Shown here in pieces: positions 25,245 through 33,766 of a stretch of DNA of 64,000 nt (positions are counted from its first letter, which is position 1; every line of letters starts with the position of its first letter). The position numbers were made by a program, and so were the translations under genes. The notes under the pieces were generated by a model. It ran no database searches, had not been told where the DNA came from, and saw only the letters and a list, made by a program, of their open reading frames with translations. Source of the stretch: Crossiella sp. SN42. Lineage in GTDB: Bacteria; Actinomycetota; Actinomycetes; Mycobacteriales; Pseudonocardiaceae. Location of the stretch: positions 124,001-188,000 of the forward strand of contig NZ_JAMHIV010000011.1 of the NCBI RefSeq assembly GCF_023897065.1, in the 5' to 3' direction.

Positions 25245-26438
25245 CTACAGGCCGGCACGGGCGTCGAGTAGCTCTGCGAAGCGGCCCGCCACCCAGTCGT
25301 GCACCGCGTCGGAGACCTCGGTGCTGCCGGCGCGGTGTTCGAACCAGCGCCAGTCGCAGCTCACGTTGATCTCCAGGAAGACGTGTTCGCCGTCGGCCAT
25401 CAGCAGGTCGAACGCGGCGACCTGGACGTTCCAGTGCCTGGCCAGCGCGAGCAGCTTGGGGGCCAGTTCCGCGGGGATGTCGACCCTGGTCACCTTGACC
25501 GCGTCCGGGTCCACCCACAGCTGCGCCGGGTCCAGCTTCTCCACCCGGTAAGTGATCAGCTTGTCGTCGACGACGAAGACCCGCAGCTCGCCCTCGGCGT
25601 TGAGGAACTGCTGCACGATCACCGGCGCGGACTCCGGGCTGTCACTGGCCCTGCTGGTGTCCAGCGGCCGGGGGAACAGCCCGTGCAGCGCGCCGGGGCG
25701 CGGCTCCAGCAGGTGCTGGCCGGCGGTCTTGACGATGCAGCGGCCGCCGCCGGGCCTGGTGCGGCCGGGCTGGGTGGTGACCGCGGTGCGCGGCACCCGC
25801 AGCCCGAAGGCGGTGGCGTCGGAGAGCTGGGTGAGCCGGTCCAGCTGGCAGGTGGCCCGCGTCGGGTTGACGTGTTCCCAGTCGGTGCGCTGGGCCAGCC
25901 AGTTGATCACCGAGCGCCACTGGTCGGCGGCGTAGGCCCCGCTGATGGTGCGCTGGTCCACCGGCACCGCGGAGATGTCGAAGTGCCTGCGCCAGACCAG
26001 GATCGGCCGCAGCAGCCGCAGGTCCAGCTCAACCAGCGGGGCGTCGGTGTAGATGGTCAGCGGCAGGTTCAGGCAGCGGTCGGCGTCGATGCGCACCATC
26101 CGGATGCCGCGCTCGGCCAGCGCCAGGGAGAGCTCGTTCATCTCCATGTCCGCGGCCCGGGCCAGCACCAGCACGCAGGGCAGCGGGTCGCCGCCGTCCT
26201 CTTCCACCAGGCCCATCTCGTGCACGCGTTCCTGGAAGTCCAGGCAGGTGCTGGGCGAGCGGTAGTAGTAGTCCTGCCCCTGGAGCAGCAGCGGGGTCGT
26301 CCTGGACGGACTGGCCGGAGTCGGGACGGCGGCAGGCGCCACCTCGGTGGTCGTCGACCCGGGGTCGATCACCTCGGTGGCGGCAGGCGGACCAGGTGGC
26401 CCAGATCCGGCTTCCTGCCCCCGTCCGGCGGCGGTCAC
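25245..26438 (-). CDS. ATP-grasp ribosomal peptide maturase
   Basis: 397 residues. ATP-grasp ligases of this type (MvdC/MvdD/GRASP_SAV_5884-like) join carboxylates to hydroxyl or amino groups in a precursor peptide. Features include an N-terminal pre-ATP-grasp region with VLVLARAADMEMNELSLALAERGIRMVRIDAD, a central strand VWRRHFD, a nucleotide-binding segment RCIVKTAGQ (ATP-binding Lys), VIVQQFLNAEGELRVFVVDDKLITYRVE, and the metal-binding end FLEINVSCDWRWFE. The first 50 residues are Pro/Thr-rich. The GTG start is 3 nt after the stop of a 39-residue peptide gene, the likely substrate. No companion methyltransferase is present downstream. Confidence 0.85.
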   Translation of the reverse strand: MTAAGRGQEAGSGPPGPPAATEVIDPGSTTTEVAPAAVPTPASPSRTTPLLLQGQDYYYRSPSTCLDFQERVHEMGLVEEDGGDPLPCVLVLARAADMEMNELSLALAERGIRMVRIDADRCLNLPLTIYTDAPLVELDLRLLRPILVWRRHFDISAVPVDQRTISGAYAADQWRSVINWLAQRTDWEHVNPTRATCQLDRLTQLSDATAFGLRVPRTAVTTQPGRTRPGGGRCIVKTAGQHLLEPRPGALHGLFPRPLDTSRASDSPESAPVIVQQFLNAEGELRVFVVDDKLITYRVEKLDPAQLWVDPDAVKVTRVDIPAELAPKLLALARHWNVQVAAFDLLMADGEHVFLEINVSCDWRWFEHRAGSTEVSDAVHDWVAGRFAELLDARAGL

Positions 26439-26441
26439 GTG

Positions 26442-26561
26442 TCAGTCGTCCTTCTTGCGGAAGACCTTCCGCGCCTTGGCGTACTCCGCGGCGTAGTCGG
26501 CGAGCGCGCTGTCCTTGGCCTTCCCCTCGCGTACCAGGGCGGCCAGCTCCTCGATCGACAT
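26442..26561 (-). CDS. 39-residue charged peptide, candidate RiPP precursor
   Basis: The peptide reads MSIEELAALVREGKAKDSAL, then a helical, highly charged tail with ADYAAEYAKARK and ending FRKKDD. It has no Cys, only two Ser (Ser2 and Ser18), no Thr, and many Lys, Asp and Glu, so amide (lactam) links made by an ATP-grasp enzyme would be the natural possibility. It starts with GAGAGGTGA about 7 nt before the ATG and ends 3 nt before the maturase gene. It does not resemble the common GRASP target family as I know it. It could instead be a regulatory small protein; the pairing is inferred from position. Confidence 0.65.
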   Translation of the reverse strand: MSIEELAALVREGKAKDSALADYAAEYAKARKVFRKKDD

Positions 26562-26579
26562 GGCGGTCACCTCTCTTCG

Positions 26580-26595
26580 GTGTGATGCTTCACAC
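26580..26595. promoter_or_regulatory. Inverted repeat in the peptide-gene leader
   Basis: GTGTGATGCTTCACAC: arms GTGTGA / TCACAC with a 4-nt spacer, 19-34 nt upstream of the peptide ATG. This is a CRP-like palindrome with a shorter spacer than the TGTGA-N6-TCACA form. It lies between the candidate -10 and the start codon and could be an operator. Confidence 0.5.
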
Positions 26596-26617
26596 GTTCA
26601 GGTGCGGCACCGGGCGT

Positions 26618-26647
26618 AGTCTCAAGTTCCAACTCACAGAATGTCAA
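26618..26647 (-). promoter_or_regulatory. Candidate promoter of the peptide/ATP-grasp operon
   Basis: On the minus strand TTGACA (26647-26642) is a perfect -35, with an 18-bp spacer to a weak -10 GAGACT (26623-26618). The region is AT-rich compared with its surroundings. Confidence 0.4.
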
Positions 26648-26743
26648 GACAACCTCAAGTTACATTCCGTACGCCGTGGTGTCGAGGAACTCCAGATGGA
26701 GTAACCCATACGCCCGAAGTATGGAATTTTCACCCTAGGTAGC

Positions 26744-28069
26744 TCAACTCGCTGTGGCGCGGGCGAACTCGGCCTTGGGGTCGTTGATCTGACCGAGTGA
26801 CACCACCTCGCGCCGGAAGAGTAGCGCAAGGGTCCAGTCGATCAGGACCCGGAACTTCCGGTTGAAGGTGGGCATCCGGCTCACGTGGTAGGTGCGGTGC
26901 ATGAACCACGCCGGGAAGCCCTTGAGCTTGATCCCGTAGACGTCCGCGACGCCCTTGTACAGGCCCAGGCTGGCCACCGAACCGGCGTACTTGTGCCGGT
27001 AGGGCTTGAGCTCCTTGCCGCGCAGCGAGGCCAGGATGTTGCCGGCCAGGTGCACGGCCTGCCGCACCGCGTGCTGCGCCGAGGGGCTGCAGGTGGCGGT
27101 GGGGTCCTCCTCGGCGCGGGACAGGTCGGGCACGGCCGCGTTGTCCCCGGCGGCCCAGGCGTCCGGCATGCCCTCGATCTGCAGGTTGGCCGTGCAGCGC
27201 ACCCGGCCACGGGCGTCCCGCGGCAGGTCGGTCTGCTCCAGCACCGGGTTGGCCTTGACGCCGGCGGTCCACACGATGGTCTCGGCGTCGAGCTCGGTGC
27301 CGTCGCTGAGCACCACGTGACCGTCCACCATGGACTCGACCCTGGTGTCGAGGTAGCACTTGATGCCGCGCTCCTCCAGGGTCTCCACGGTGTAGACGCC
27401 CATCTTCGGGCTGACCTCGGGCATCACCCGCCCGGCCGCCTCGACCAGGACCCAGTTCATGTCCTCGGGCTTGACGTTCTTGTAGTAGCGGGTGGCGTAG
27501 CGGGCCATGTCCTCCAGCTCGGCCAGCGCCTCGATGCCGGCGTAGCCGCCGCCGATGACCACGAAGGTCAGCAGCTTGCGGCGCAGCTCGGGGTCGTCGC
27601 TGGTGGAGGCCAGGTCCATCCGGGACAGCACGTGGTTGCGCAGGTAGATCGCCTCGCCCACGGTCTTGAACGAGATGCCGCGCTCGGCAAGGCCGGGGAT
27701 CGGGAGGGTGCGGGCGACCGAGCCGAGGGCGACCACGAGCACGTCGTAGTCCACGGACTCCAGGTCGCCGGTCGGCGAGGCGACGATGGCTCGCTTGTCG
27801 GCGTGGTTGATCTCGGTCACGCGCCCGGTGAGCACGTGACAGCGTTTCAGGACCCGGCGCAGCGGCACGACGACGTGCCTGGGCTCGATGGAGCCCGCGG
27901 CGGCCTCGGGGAGGAAGGGCTGGTAGGTCATGTGCGGCTGCGGATCGACGACCGTCACGGACGCCTCACCCGCGCGCAGCTTGGCCTGCAGCTTCAGTGC
28001 GGTGTACATACCGACATAGCCCCCACCGACGACCAGGATCCGGGTCGGTTGCGACTTCACAGCAGCCAT
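26744..28069 (-). CDS. ndh: Type II NADH dehydrogenase (NDH-2)
   Basis: 441 residues. A membrane-peripheral flavoprotein that passes electrons from NADH to the quinone pool without pumping protons. There are two Rossmann motifs: RILVVGGGYVGMYTALKLQ near the start for FAD and FVVIGGGYAGIEALAEL (about 165) for NADH. Also present are WTAGVKANP, AAGDNAAVPD and a C-terminal amphipathic region (PTFNRKFRVLIDWTLALLFRREVVSLG) that binds the membrane. The length is near the usual 440-460. It follows the peptide operon on the same strand but with its own 5' region. Confidence 0.9.
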   Translation of the reverse strand: MAAVKSQPTRILVVGGGYVGMYTALKLQAKLRAGEASVTVVDPQPHMTYQPFLPEAAAGSIEPRHVVVPLRRVLKRCHVLTGRVTEINHADKRAIVASPTGDLESVDYDVLVVALGSVARTLPIPGLAERGISFKTVGEAIYLRNHVLSRMDLASTSDDPELRRKLLTFVVIGGGYAGIEALAELEDMARYATRYYKNVKPEDMNWVLVEAAGRVMPEVSPKMGVYTVETLEERGIKCYLDTRVESMVDGHVVLSDGTELDAETIVWTAGVKANPVLEQTDLPRDARGRVRCTANLQIEGMPDAWAAGDNAAVPDLSRAEEDPTATCSPSAQHAVRQAVHLAGNILASLRGKELKPYRHKYAGSVASLGLYKGVADVYGIKLKGFPAWFMHRTYHVSRMPTFNRKFRVLIDWTLALLFRREVVSLGQINDPKAEFARATAS

Positions 28070-28166
28070 ACCTGAATCGTCGCACCCACGGGGTATAGCC
28101 GCTTACCAGAACCAGCGCGTTCTGCGCCACAGTGCGGCGTTTCGCGCCGTGTTCTCCGCCACGCGG

Positions 28167-28343
28167 TCACTCCCGCTCCCCCGCGCTCGCGGTCACCTCG
28201 ATCTCGATCCGCGGGGCGGGGAAGGAGTGCACCCGCACCCGGACGTCCTTCTCGGCCGCCACCGCCCGCGCCAGCAACACCGGCACGAACACGGTCAACC
28301 AGCCCAACAGGAGAAACGCGAACAACAGCACGGTCCACGACAT
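28167..28343 (-). CDS. Small membrane protein
   Basis: 58 residues with one strong membrane helix (MSWTVLLFAFLLLGWLTVFVPVLLA) and a charged tail ending VTASAGERE. Codon use and the hydrophobic block argue for a real gene. No family is recognised. Confidence 0.55.
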   Translation of the reverse strand: MSWTVLLFAFLLLGWLTVFVPVLLARAVAAEKDVRVRVHSFPAPRIEIEVTASAGERE

Positions 28344-28438
28344 GACACGTCCTCGGCCCGCCCGGGTTACCAACGCCCCCTCGGCGCGGCGGGTCTGCGC
28401 GTGCCACCCACGCTACCGAGCGGGGCGGGCCGCGCGCA

Positions 28439-29125
28439 TCACCCGCGTGGCCGCAGTTCCGCCAGCACCGCCTCGACCTCCGCCGGGCCGGGCCGCACCA
28501 GCTCGTGTGCGGCGGTGGCCGGGCCGGCCTCCACCCGGCGGCCCTGTTCGGCCAGCAGCGCCACCCCGGACCGGAAGCTCGCCACCGGATCGGCGTCCAG
28601 GCTCCGGCGGAACCGCGCCGCCAGGTCGGCCCGTCCCGCCGCGAGATCCACCGGCGGCAGCCGCACCGCGTGCCCGATCCGCCCGAACTGCTCGGCGAAC
28701 CGGTCCGCCCAGAACCGCACCCGCCAGCCCGGCCAGCGCGCGGCCAGCTCATCCACCTCGCCCGGCAGCGTGCCGGTGGTCCACAGGCCCAGTTCCCGGC
28801 CGACCAGGTCGAGGTGCAGCCCGCTGCCGGGCAGGTACTCCCCGGTCTGAACCAGCCCCTCGGCCGGCAACAGGTCCAGCAGTCGCGGTCCCAGCCAGGC
28901 CAGCGCGTCGTCCTCGGGATCCACCGAGTACGCCAGCACCTCCGTCGCCGTCCGCACGCTCACCAGCGAGTCGAAGGCGAACTCCGGGTCCGCGCTGAGC
29001 TCCGCCGGCGGCTCGGGCGGCTGCTGCCCCGCGGACAGCCCGACCCAGCCCCGCAGCTCGGCCAGGCCGCGGTAGGCCCAGCGCACCTGCCAGCCCGGCC
29101 AGGTGCGCGCCAGCACGGCGAACAC
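28439..29125 (-). CDS. Hypothetical protein with two related halves
   Basis: 228 residues, acidic, no signal peptide or membrane helix. Two segments look alike: RTWPGWQVRWAYRGLAELRGWVG near the start and ARWPGWRVRFWADRFAEQFGRIG at about 135, suggesting an ancient internal duplication. I know of no function. The GTG start at 29125 is uncertain because the frame continues upstream as LRELPLRAA before a stop. Confidence 0.55.
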   Translation of the reverse strand: MFAVLARTWPGWQVRWAYRGLAELRGWVGLSAGQQPPEPPAELSADPEFAFDSLVSVRTATEVLAYSVDPEDDALAWLGPRLLDLLPAEGLVQTGEYLPGSGLHLDLVGRELGLWTTGTLPGEVDELAARWPGWRVRFWADRFAEQFGRIGHAVRLPPVDLAAGRADLAARFRRSLDADPVASFRSGVALLAEQGRRVEAGPATAAHELVRPGPAEVEAVLAELRPRG

Positions 29126-29248
29126 GGCCGCCCGCAGCGGCAGCTCGCGCAGGCATACCGATCAGCCTGGCACGCCGGTAGGCTGGTGGCGTTCCAGTCG
29201 TTGGTTCGGCCAAGCAGAGGGGGTCTGGCCGAACGAGAGGACGGGAAC

Positions 29249-29425
29249 ATGCTCAGTTCGTTAGAGGTGGTCCCGGTCCTGGTGATCGTGACCGCGGTGG
29301 TGACCGGTGTCTGCCGGTTGATCGCACTCGGCATCGCCCTGCGTGGCGCGGATCCGGCCGACCGGCCCGCGATCATCCGGGCGCTGGCCGACTTCTTCCG
29401 CGCGCTGCCCCGGCGGCGGCGGTGA
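29249..29425 (+). CDS. Small membrane protein
   Basis: 58 residues. One hydrophobic helix (VVPVLVIVTAVVTGVCRLIALGIAL) and a basic tail ending ALPRRRR. GAGAGGACGGG precedes the ATG. No family recognised; it is convergent with the glycosylase gene, with adjacent stops. Confidence 0.55.
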   Translation: MLSSLEVVPVLVIVTAVVTGVCRLIALGIALRGADPADRPAIIRALADFFRALPRRRR

Positions 29426-30127
29426 TCACGCCAGGCCGGCCAGCGCTTTCGCCCGGTTCAGGACCTCCTGGAGCATCGCCGGGGTCAGCCTGCCGGTGTA
29501 GGTGTTGTGCGGGGACACGTGGTAGCAGCCCAGCAGGTGCAGCACCTGGCCGTCCGCCGCCGTCAGGTCCACCCGCGTGCCGTGGCCGAACTTGGGGCGT
29601 GGCCTCGGCACCTGCCAGCCCGCCGCGGCCAGCACCGGCAGCAGGGCCTGCCAGCCGAAGCCGCCCAGGACCACCACGGCGCGCAGACCCGGGTGCAGCA
29701 GGCGTAGCTCCTGGGCGAGCCAGGGGCGGCAGTTGTCGCGTTCGGCTGGGGTTGGCTTGTTGTCCGGGGGTGCGCAGCGGACCGGGGCCATCATCCGGAC
29801 GCCGTGCAGGCGCAGGCCGTCGTCGCGGGCGACCGAGGTCGGCTGGGAGGCCAGGCCGACGGCGTGCAGGGCGGCGTAGAGGAAGTCGCCGGAGGGGTCG
29901 CCGGTGAACATCCGGCCGGTGCGGTTGCCGCCGTGCGCGGCGGGGGCCAGGCCGACGATGCCGATGGCGGCATCGGGCGGGCCGAAACCGGGGACCGGGC
30001 GGGCCCAGTAGGTCTCGGCGCGGAAGGCGGCGCGTTTGACCGTGGCCACCTCCTCCCGCCAGGCGACCAGGCGGGGGCAGCGGCGGCAGTGGGTGACGGC
30101 CTCGTCCAGGGCGGTCAGCGGGTGCAC
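29426..30127 (-). CDS. Uracil-DNA glycosylase, family 5-like
   Basis: 233 residues. It removes uracil (or related damaged bases) from DNA. It shows GLAPAAHGGNRTGRMFTGDPSG with the family motif I and GCYHVSPHNTYTGRLT as motif II. CRRCPRLVAW near the N-terminus, plus two further Cys (PVRC, DNC), suits an iron-sulfur cluster. GTG 30127 is chosen because TCAGGAGCCCCG lies just upstream; an ATG-like start 48 nt further up would overlap the neighbour's promoter. Divergent from the S10 gene. Confidence 0.85.
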   Translation of the reverse strand: MHPLTALDEAVTHCRRCPRLVAWREEVATVKRAAFRAETYWARPVPGFGPPDAAIGIVGLAPAAHGGNRTGRMFTGDPSGDFLYAALHAVGLASQPTSVARDDGLRLHGVRMMAPVRCAPPDNKPTPAERDNCRPWLAQELRLLHPGLRAVVVLGGFGWQALLPVLAAAGWQVPRPRPKFGHGTRVDLTAADGQVLHLLGCYHVSPHNTYTGRLTPAMLQEVLNRAKALAGLA

Positions 30128-30175
30128 CGGGGCTCCTGAGGTTTCGCGCGGGGCTGGCCCGTCTAGTGTGCGCAC

Positions 30176-31651
30176 ATGGCAGTCACGGACACGCCGTCAG
30201 ACGGCGAGTCGGCACGGGGGACCGAAGAGCCGGTCGACGATCTGGTCACCACCCGCCACGAGCTCCTCGCCGATGGACGCACCCTCTCCTACACGGCCAC
30301 CGCGGGCCGGATCGTGCTCCGCGAGGAGGTGCACACCGACGGGAAGTTCACCGGGCACACGGCCAAGGCCGAGGTGTTCGTGATCGCCTACACCCTCGAC
30401 GGCGCGGACCCGGCGACCCGGCCGGTCACCTTCGCCTTCAACGGCGGGCCCGGCTCCTCCAGCGTGTGGCTGCACCTGGGACTGCTGGGGCCCAGGCGGG
30501 TGCTCACCGGCGACGCCGGCGCGCTGCTGCCGCCGCCCTACCGGCTGGCCGACAACGCGGAAACCCTGCTGGCGCACAGCGACCTGGTCTTCATCGACCC
30601 GGTGTCCACCGGCTACTCCCGGGCCGCGCGCGGGGAGAAGCCCGGCGACTACCACGGCTACACCGGTGACATGGAGTCCGTCGGCGAGCTGATCCGGCTG
30701 TGGACCTCGCGCAACGGCCGCTGGGGCTCGCCGAAGTTCCTGGCCGGGGAGTCCTACGGCACGCTGCGCGCGGCGGGGCTGGCCCAGCACCTGCAGTCCA
30801 GGCACGGCATGTACCTCAACGGGCTGATGCTGATCTCCGCGGTGCTGGACATGGGCACCATCCGGTTCACCGAGGACAACGACGTCCCATACCCGCTGTT
30901 CCTGCCCACCTACGCGGCCATCGCGCACCACCACGGCAGGCACGGCGACCGCCCGCTGGCCGAGGTGCTCGCCGAGGCCGAGGCCTACGCCGCCCGGGAC
31001 TACCCCTGGGCGCTGGCCCGCGGCAACCGGCTCACCGCGGCGGAACGAGCCGAGGCGGTGGCCACGCTGGCCCGGCTGACCGGGCTGAGCGAGGACTACG
31101 TGGACCGGGTCCGGCTGCGGATCGAGCACCTGCGCTTCTTCGCCGAGCTGCTGCGGACCGAGCGCAAGGTGACCGGGCGGCTGGACGGCCGCTTCACCGG
31201 GCACGACCCGGACGCCGGCGGCGAGCACTTCGCCGAGGACCCGTCCTACTCGGCCATCCTCGGCCCGTACGCCGCCGCGCTCAACCAGTACGTGCGCGCC
31301 GAGCTGGGCTACGCCAACGACCTGCCCTACGAGATCCTCACCGGCAACGTGCATCCCTGGTCCTACAAGGAGTTCGAGGGCGCGCACGTGAACGTGGCCG
31401 GGCGGCTGGCCGAGGCCATGCGGGCCAACGGGCACCTCCGGGTGCACGTGGCCTGCGGCTACCACGACGGGGCCACGCCCTACTTCGCCTCCGAGCACGT
31501 GCTGGCGCACCTGGCCATCCCGGCCGAGCTGACCGCCAACATCGAGCTCCGCTACTACCCGGCCGGCCACATGATGTACGTGCACGAGCCGAGCCGGATC
31601 CAGCAGTCGGCCGACCTGGCCCGGTTCATCCGCGAGTCGGCGCAGGCCTGA
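30176..31651 (+). CDS. S10 family serine carboxypeptidase
   Basis: 491 residues. S10 carboxypeptidases remove C-terminal residues from peptides with a Ser-Asp-His triad. Motifs: FNGGPGSSSVWLHLGLLGP (oxyanion region), LVFIDPVSTGYS, FLAGESYGTLRA with the catalytic Ser, and RYYPAGHMMYVHEPS with the catalytic His. There is no signal peptide, so it is probably cytoplasmic, in contrast to the secreted eukaryotic enzymes. A strong terminator follows at 31654-31693. Confidence 0.9.
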   Translation: MAVTDTPSDGESARGTEEPVDDLVTTRHELLADGRTLSYTATAGRIVLREEVHTDGKFTGHTAKAEVFVIAYTLDGADPATRPVTFAFNGGPGSSSVWLHLGLLGPRRVLTGDAGALLPPPYRLADNAETLLAHSDLVFIDPVSTGYSRAARGEKPGDYHGYTGDMESVGELIRLWTSRNGRWGSPKFLAGESYGTLRAAGLAQHLQSRHGMYLNGLMLISAVLDMGTIRFTEDNDVPYPLFLPTYAAIAHHHGRHGDRPLAEVLAEAEAYAARDYPWALARGNRLTAAERAEAVATLARLTGLSEDYVDRVRLRIEHLRFFAELLRTERKVTGRLDGRFTGHDPDAGGEHFAEDPSYSAILGPYAAALNQYVRAELGYANDLPYEILTGNVHPWSYKEFEGAHVNVAGRLAEAMRANGHLRVHVACGYHDGATPYFASEHVLAHLAIPAELTANIELRYYPAGHMMYVHEPSRIQQSADLARFIRESAQA

Positions 31652-31653
31652 AA

Positions 31654-31693
31654 AACAGTGGCGGGGCCCGGAAAACCGAGCCCCGCCACTGTT
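31654..31693. terminator. Intrinsic terminator between convergent genes
   Basis: 14-bp perfect stem AACAGTGGCGGGGC (31654-31667) / GCCCCGCCACTGTT (31680-31693) with a 12-nt loop, just after the S10 gene stop and before the oppF stop on the other strand. Confidence 0.85.
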
Positions 31694-31706
31694 CACAACA
31701 GACGAA

Positions 31707-32726
31707 TCACACCACCACGTGCGGCTTCTCCTCCGCGAAGTGGCAGGCGCTCGGGTGCGCCGCGCCCGGCTCGGGCAGCCGGATCTCCAGCAGCGGCACC
31801 TCTTCGGCGCAGATGTCCTGCGCCTTCCAGCAGCGGGTGCGGAACCGGCAGCCCGAAGGCGGGTTCACCGGGCTGGGCACGTCGCCGGTGAGGCGGATGA
31901 CCTCGCGGCGGCCGCGCAGCGACGGGTCCGGCACCGGCACCGCGGACAGCAGCGCCTGGGTGTACGGGTGCGTCGGGTGCTCGTAGATCTGCTCCTCGGT
32001 GCCCAGCTCGACCATCTTGCCCAGGTACATCACGCCGACCCGGTCGGAGAGGTGCCGCACCACGGACAGGTCGTGCGCGATGAACACGTAGGAGAGCCCG
32101 AACTCCGTCTGCAGGTCACCCAGCAGGTTCATCACCTGCGCCTGGATGGAGACGTCCAGCGCGGACACCGGCTCGTCGCAGATGATCACCTCGGGGCGCA
32201 GGGCGAGCGCGCGGGCGATGCCGATGCGCTGCCGCTGGCCGCCGGAGAACTGGTGCGGGTACCGGTGGATGTGCTCGGGGTTGAGCCCGACCACGTCCAG
32301 CAGGTCCTGCACCTTCTTCCGGCGATCGCCCTTGGGGGCGACCTCGGGGTGGATCTCGAACGGCTCGCCGATGATGTCGCCGACCGTCATCCTCGGGTTC
32401 AGCGAGGTGTACGGGTCCTGCAGCACGATCTGGATGTTCCGCCGCAGCTTGCGCAGCTCCGAGCCCTGCATCTTGAAGATGTCCCGGCCGTTGAACAGCG
32501 CACTGCCGCCGGTCGGCTTCTCCAGCCGCATCAGCACCTGGGCCAGCGTGGACTTGCCACAGCCCGACTCACCCACGATGCCCAGCGTCTCGCCGCGCTT
32601 GAGCTGGAAGGAGACCCCGTCCACCGCCTTGACGTGGCCGATGGTCTTCTTGAACAGGATGCCCTGGGTGACCGGGAAGTACTTGATCAGATCCTTGACC
32701 TCGAGGACGTATTCCGTCTCAGCCAC
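31707..32726 (-). CDS. oppF: Oligopeptide ABC transporter ATP-binding protein (OppF-type)
   Basis: 339 residues. ATPase subunit of a peptide importer. Walker A is GESGCGKST, signature [17 protein letters not shown], Walker [13 protein letters not shown], and the Opp/Dpp-specific C-terminal domain carries [23 protein letters not shown] with Cys that can bind an Fe-S cluster. The GTG start lies inside the end of oppD (8-nt overlap). Last gene of the A-B-C-D-F operon. Confidence 0.9.
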   Translation of the reverse strand: MAETEYVLEVKDLIKYFPVTQGILFKKTIGHVKAVDGVSFQLKRGETLGIVGESGCGKSTLAQVLMRLEKPTGGSALFNGRDIFKMQGSELRKLRRNIQIVLQDPYTSLNPRMTVGDIIGEPFEIHPEVAPKGDRRKKVQDLLDVVGLNPEHIHRYPHQFSGGQRQRIGIARALALRPEVIICDEPVSALDVSIQAQVMNLLGDLQTEFGLSYVFIAHDLSVVRHLSDRVGVMYLGKMVELGTEEQIYEHPTHPYTQALLSAVPVPDPSLRGRREVIRLTGDVPSPVNPPSGCRFRTRCWKAQDICAEEVPLLEIRLPEPGAAHPSACHFAEEKPHVVV

Positions 32727-33753
32727 CGCTGACCACCTCCTCCGCGAAGTGGCAGGCGCTGACCCGGCCGAGGCCGAGCGGCACCTGCGCGGGGACCGAC
32801 TGCGAACAGATGTCCTGCGCCCGCGGGCAACGCGGGTGGAACGGGCAGCCCGGCGGCACCCGCATCAGGTTCGGCGGCAGTCCCTTGATGGTGTTGAGCG
32901 CGGTGCCCTTCTGGTCCAGCCTGGGCAGCGAGTCCAGCAGGGCCAGCGTGTACGGGTGCCCCGGCTGCTTGTACAGCGAGGAGGCGTCCGCCTTCTCCAC
33001 GATCCGGCCCGCGTACATGACCGCGATCCGGTCCGCGACCTCGGCGACCACGCCCAGGTCGTGGGTGATCAGGATCATGCCCATGTTCCGCTCGCGCTGG
33101 ATCTCGTGCAGCAGGTCCATGATCTGGGCCTGCACGGTGACGTCCAGCGCGGTGGTCGGCTCGTCCGCGATCAGCACCTCGGGGTCCAGCGCCAGCGACA
33201 TCGCGATCATCGCGCGCTGCCGCATACCGCCGGAGAACTCGTGCGGGTACTGCTTGACCCGGCCCTGGGGGTTGGGGATCTTGACCAGGTCGAGCAGCTC
33301 GATCGCGCGCTTGCGGGCGTCCTTCTTGCTCATCCCGTTGCGGACCCGGAGCTGCTCCTCGATCTGGAACCCGACGGTGAACACCGGGTTCAGCGCGGAG
33401 AGCGCGTCCTGGAAGATCATCGCGATCCCGCTGCCCCTGACCTCGCGACGGCGTTCGTCGCTGGCCTTGAGCAGGTCCTCGCCGTGGAAGCGGATGGCGC
33501 CCTGGGAGATGTGGCCCGGCGGGATGTCCAGGATGCCCATGATGGTCTGGGCGGTGACGGACTTGCCGGAACCGGACTCGCCCAGCACGGCGAGGGTCTC
33601 ACCGGCGTTCAGCTGGTAGCTGACGCCGTTGAGGACCTTGGCGACGCCGTCCCTGGTGCGGAACTCCACGTGCAGGTCCTCGACCACCAGCAGGGGTTCG
33701 CCGTCGGCGCTGCCACCGGCGATCGGGTCCACAGTGGACTCGTTCTGCGACAC
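32719..33753 (-). CDS. oppD: Oligopeptide ABC transporter ATP-binding protein (OppD-type)
   Basis: 344 residues. Second ATPase subunit. Walker [10 protein letters not shown], signature [17 protein letters not shown], Walker [13 protein letters not shown], and the Opp/Dpp tail [17 protein letters not shown]. The order D before F, with overlap, is the usual one. Confidence 0.9.
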   Translation of the reverse strand: MSQNESTVDPIAGGSADGEPLLVVEDLHVEFRTRDGVAKVLNGVSYQLNAGETLAVLGESGSGKSVTAQTIMGILDIPPGHISQGAIRFHGEDLLKASDERRREVRGSGIAMIFQDALSALNPVFTVGFQIEEQLRVRNGMSKKDARKRAIELLDLVKIPNPQGRVKQYPHEFSGGMRQRAMIAMSLALDPEVLIADEPTTALDVTVQAQIMDLLHEIQRERNMGMILITHDLGVVAEVADRIAVMYAGRIVEKADASSLYKQPGHPYTLALLDSLPRLDQKGTALNTIKGLPPNLMRVPPGCPFHPRCPRAQDICSQSVPAQVPLGLGRVSACHFAEEVVSGG

Positions 33754-33766
33754 TGTGAACTGCCTC

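Noticed and set aside
30176-31651. S10 carboxypeptidase as the missing PQQ intermediate protease (PqqF role)
   Set aside because: It is far from the pqq operon, belongs to a different peptidase class from PqqF, and has no link in gene order.
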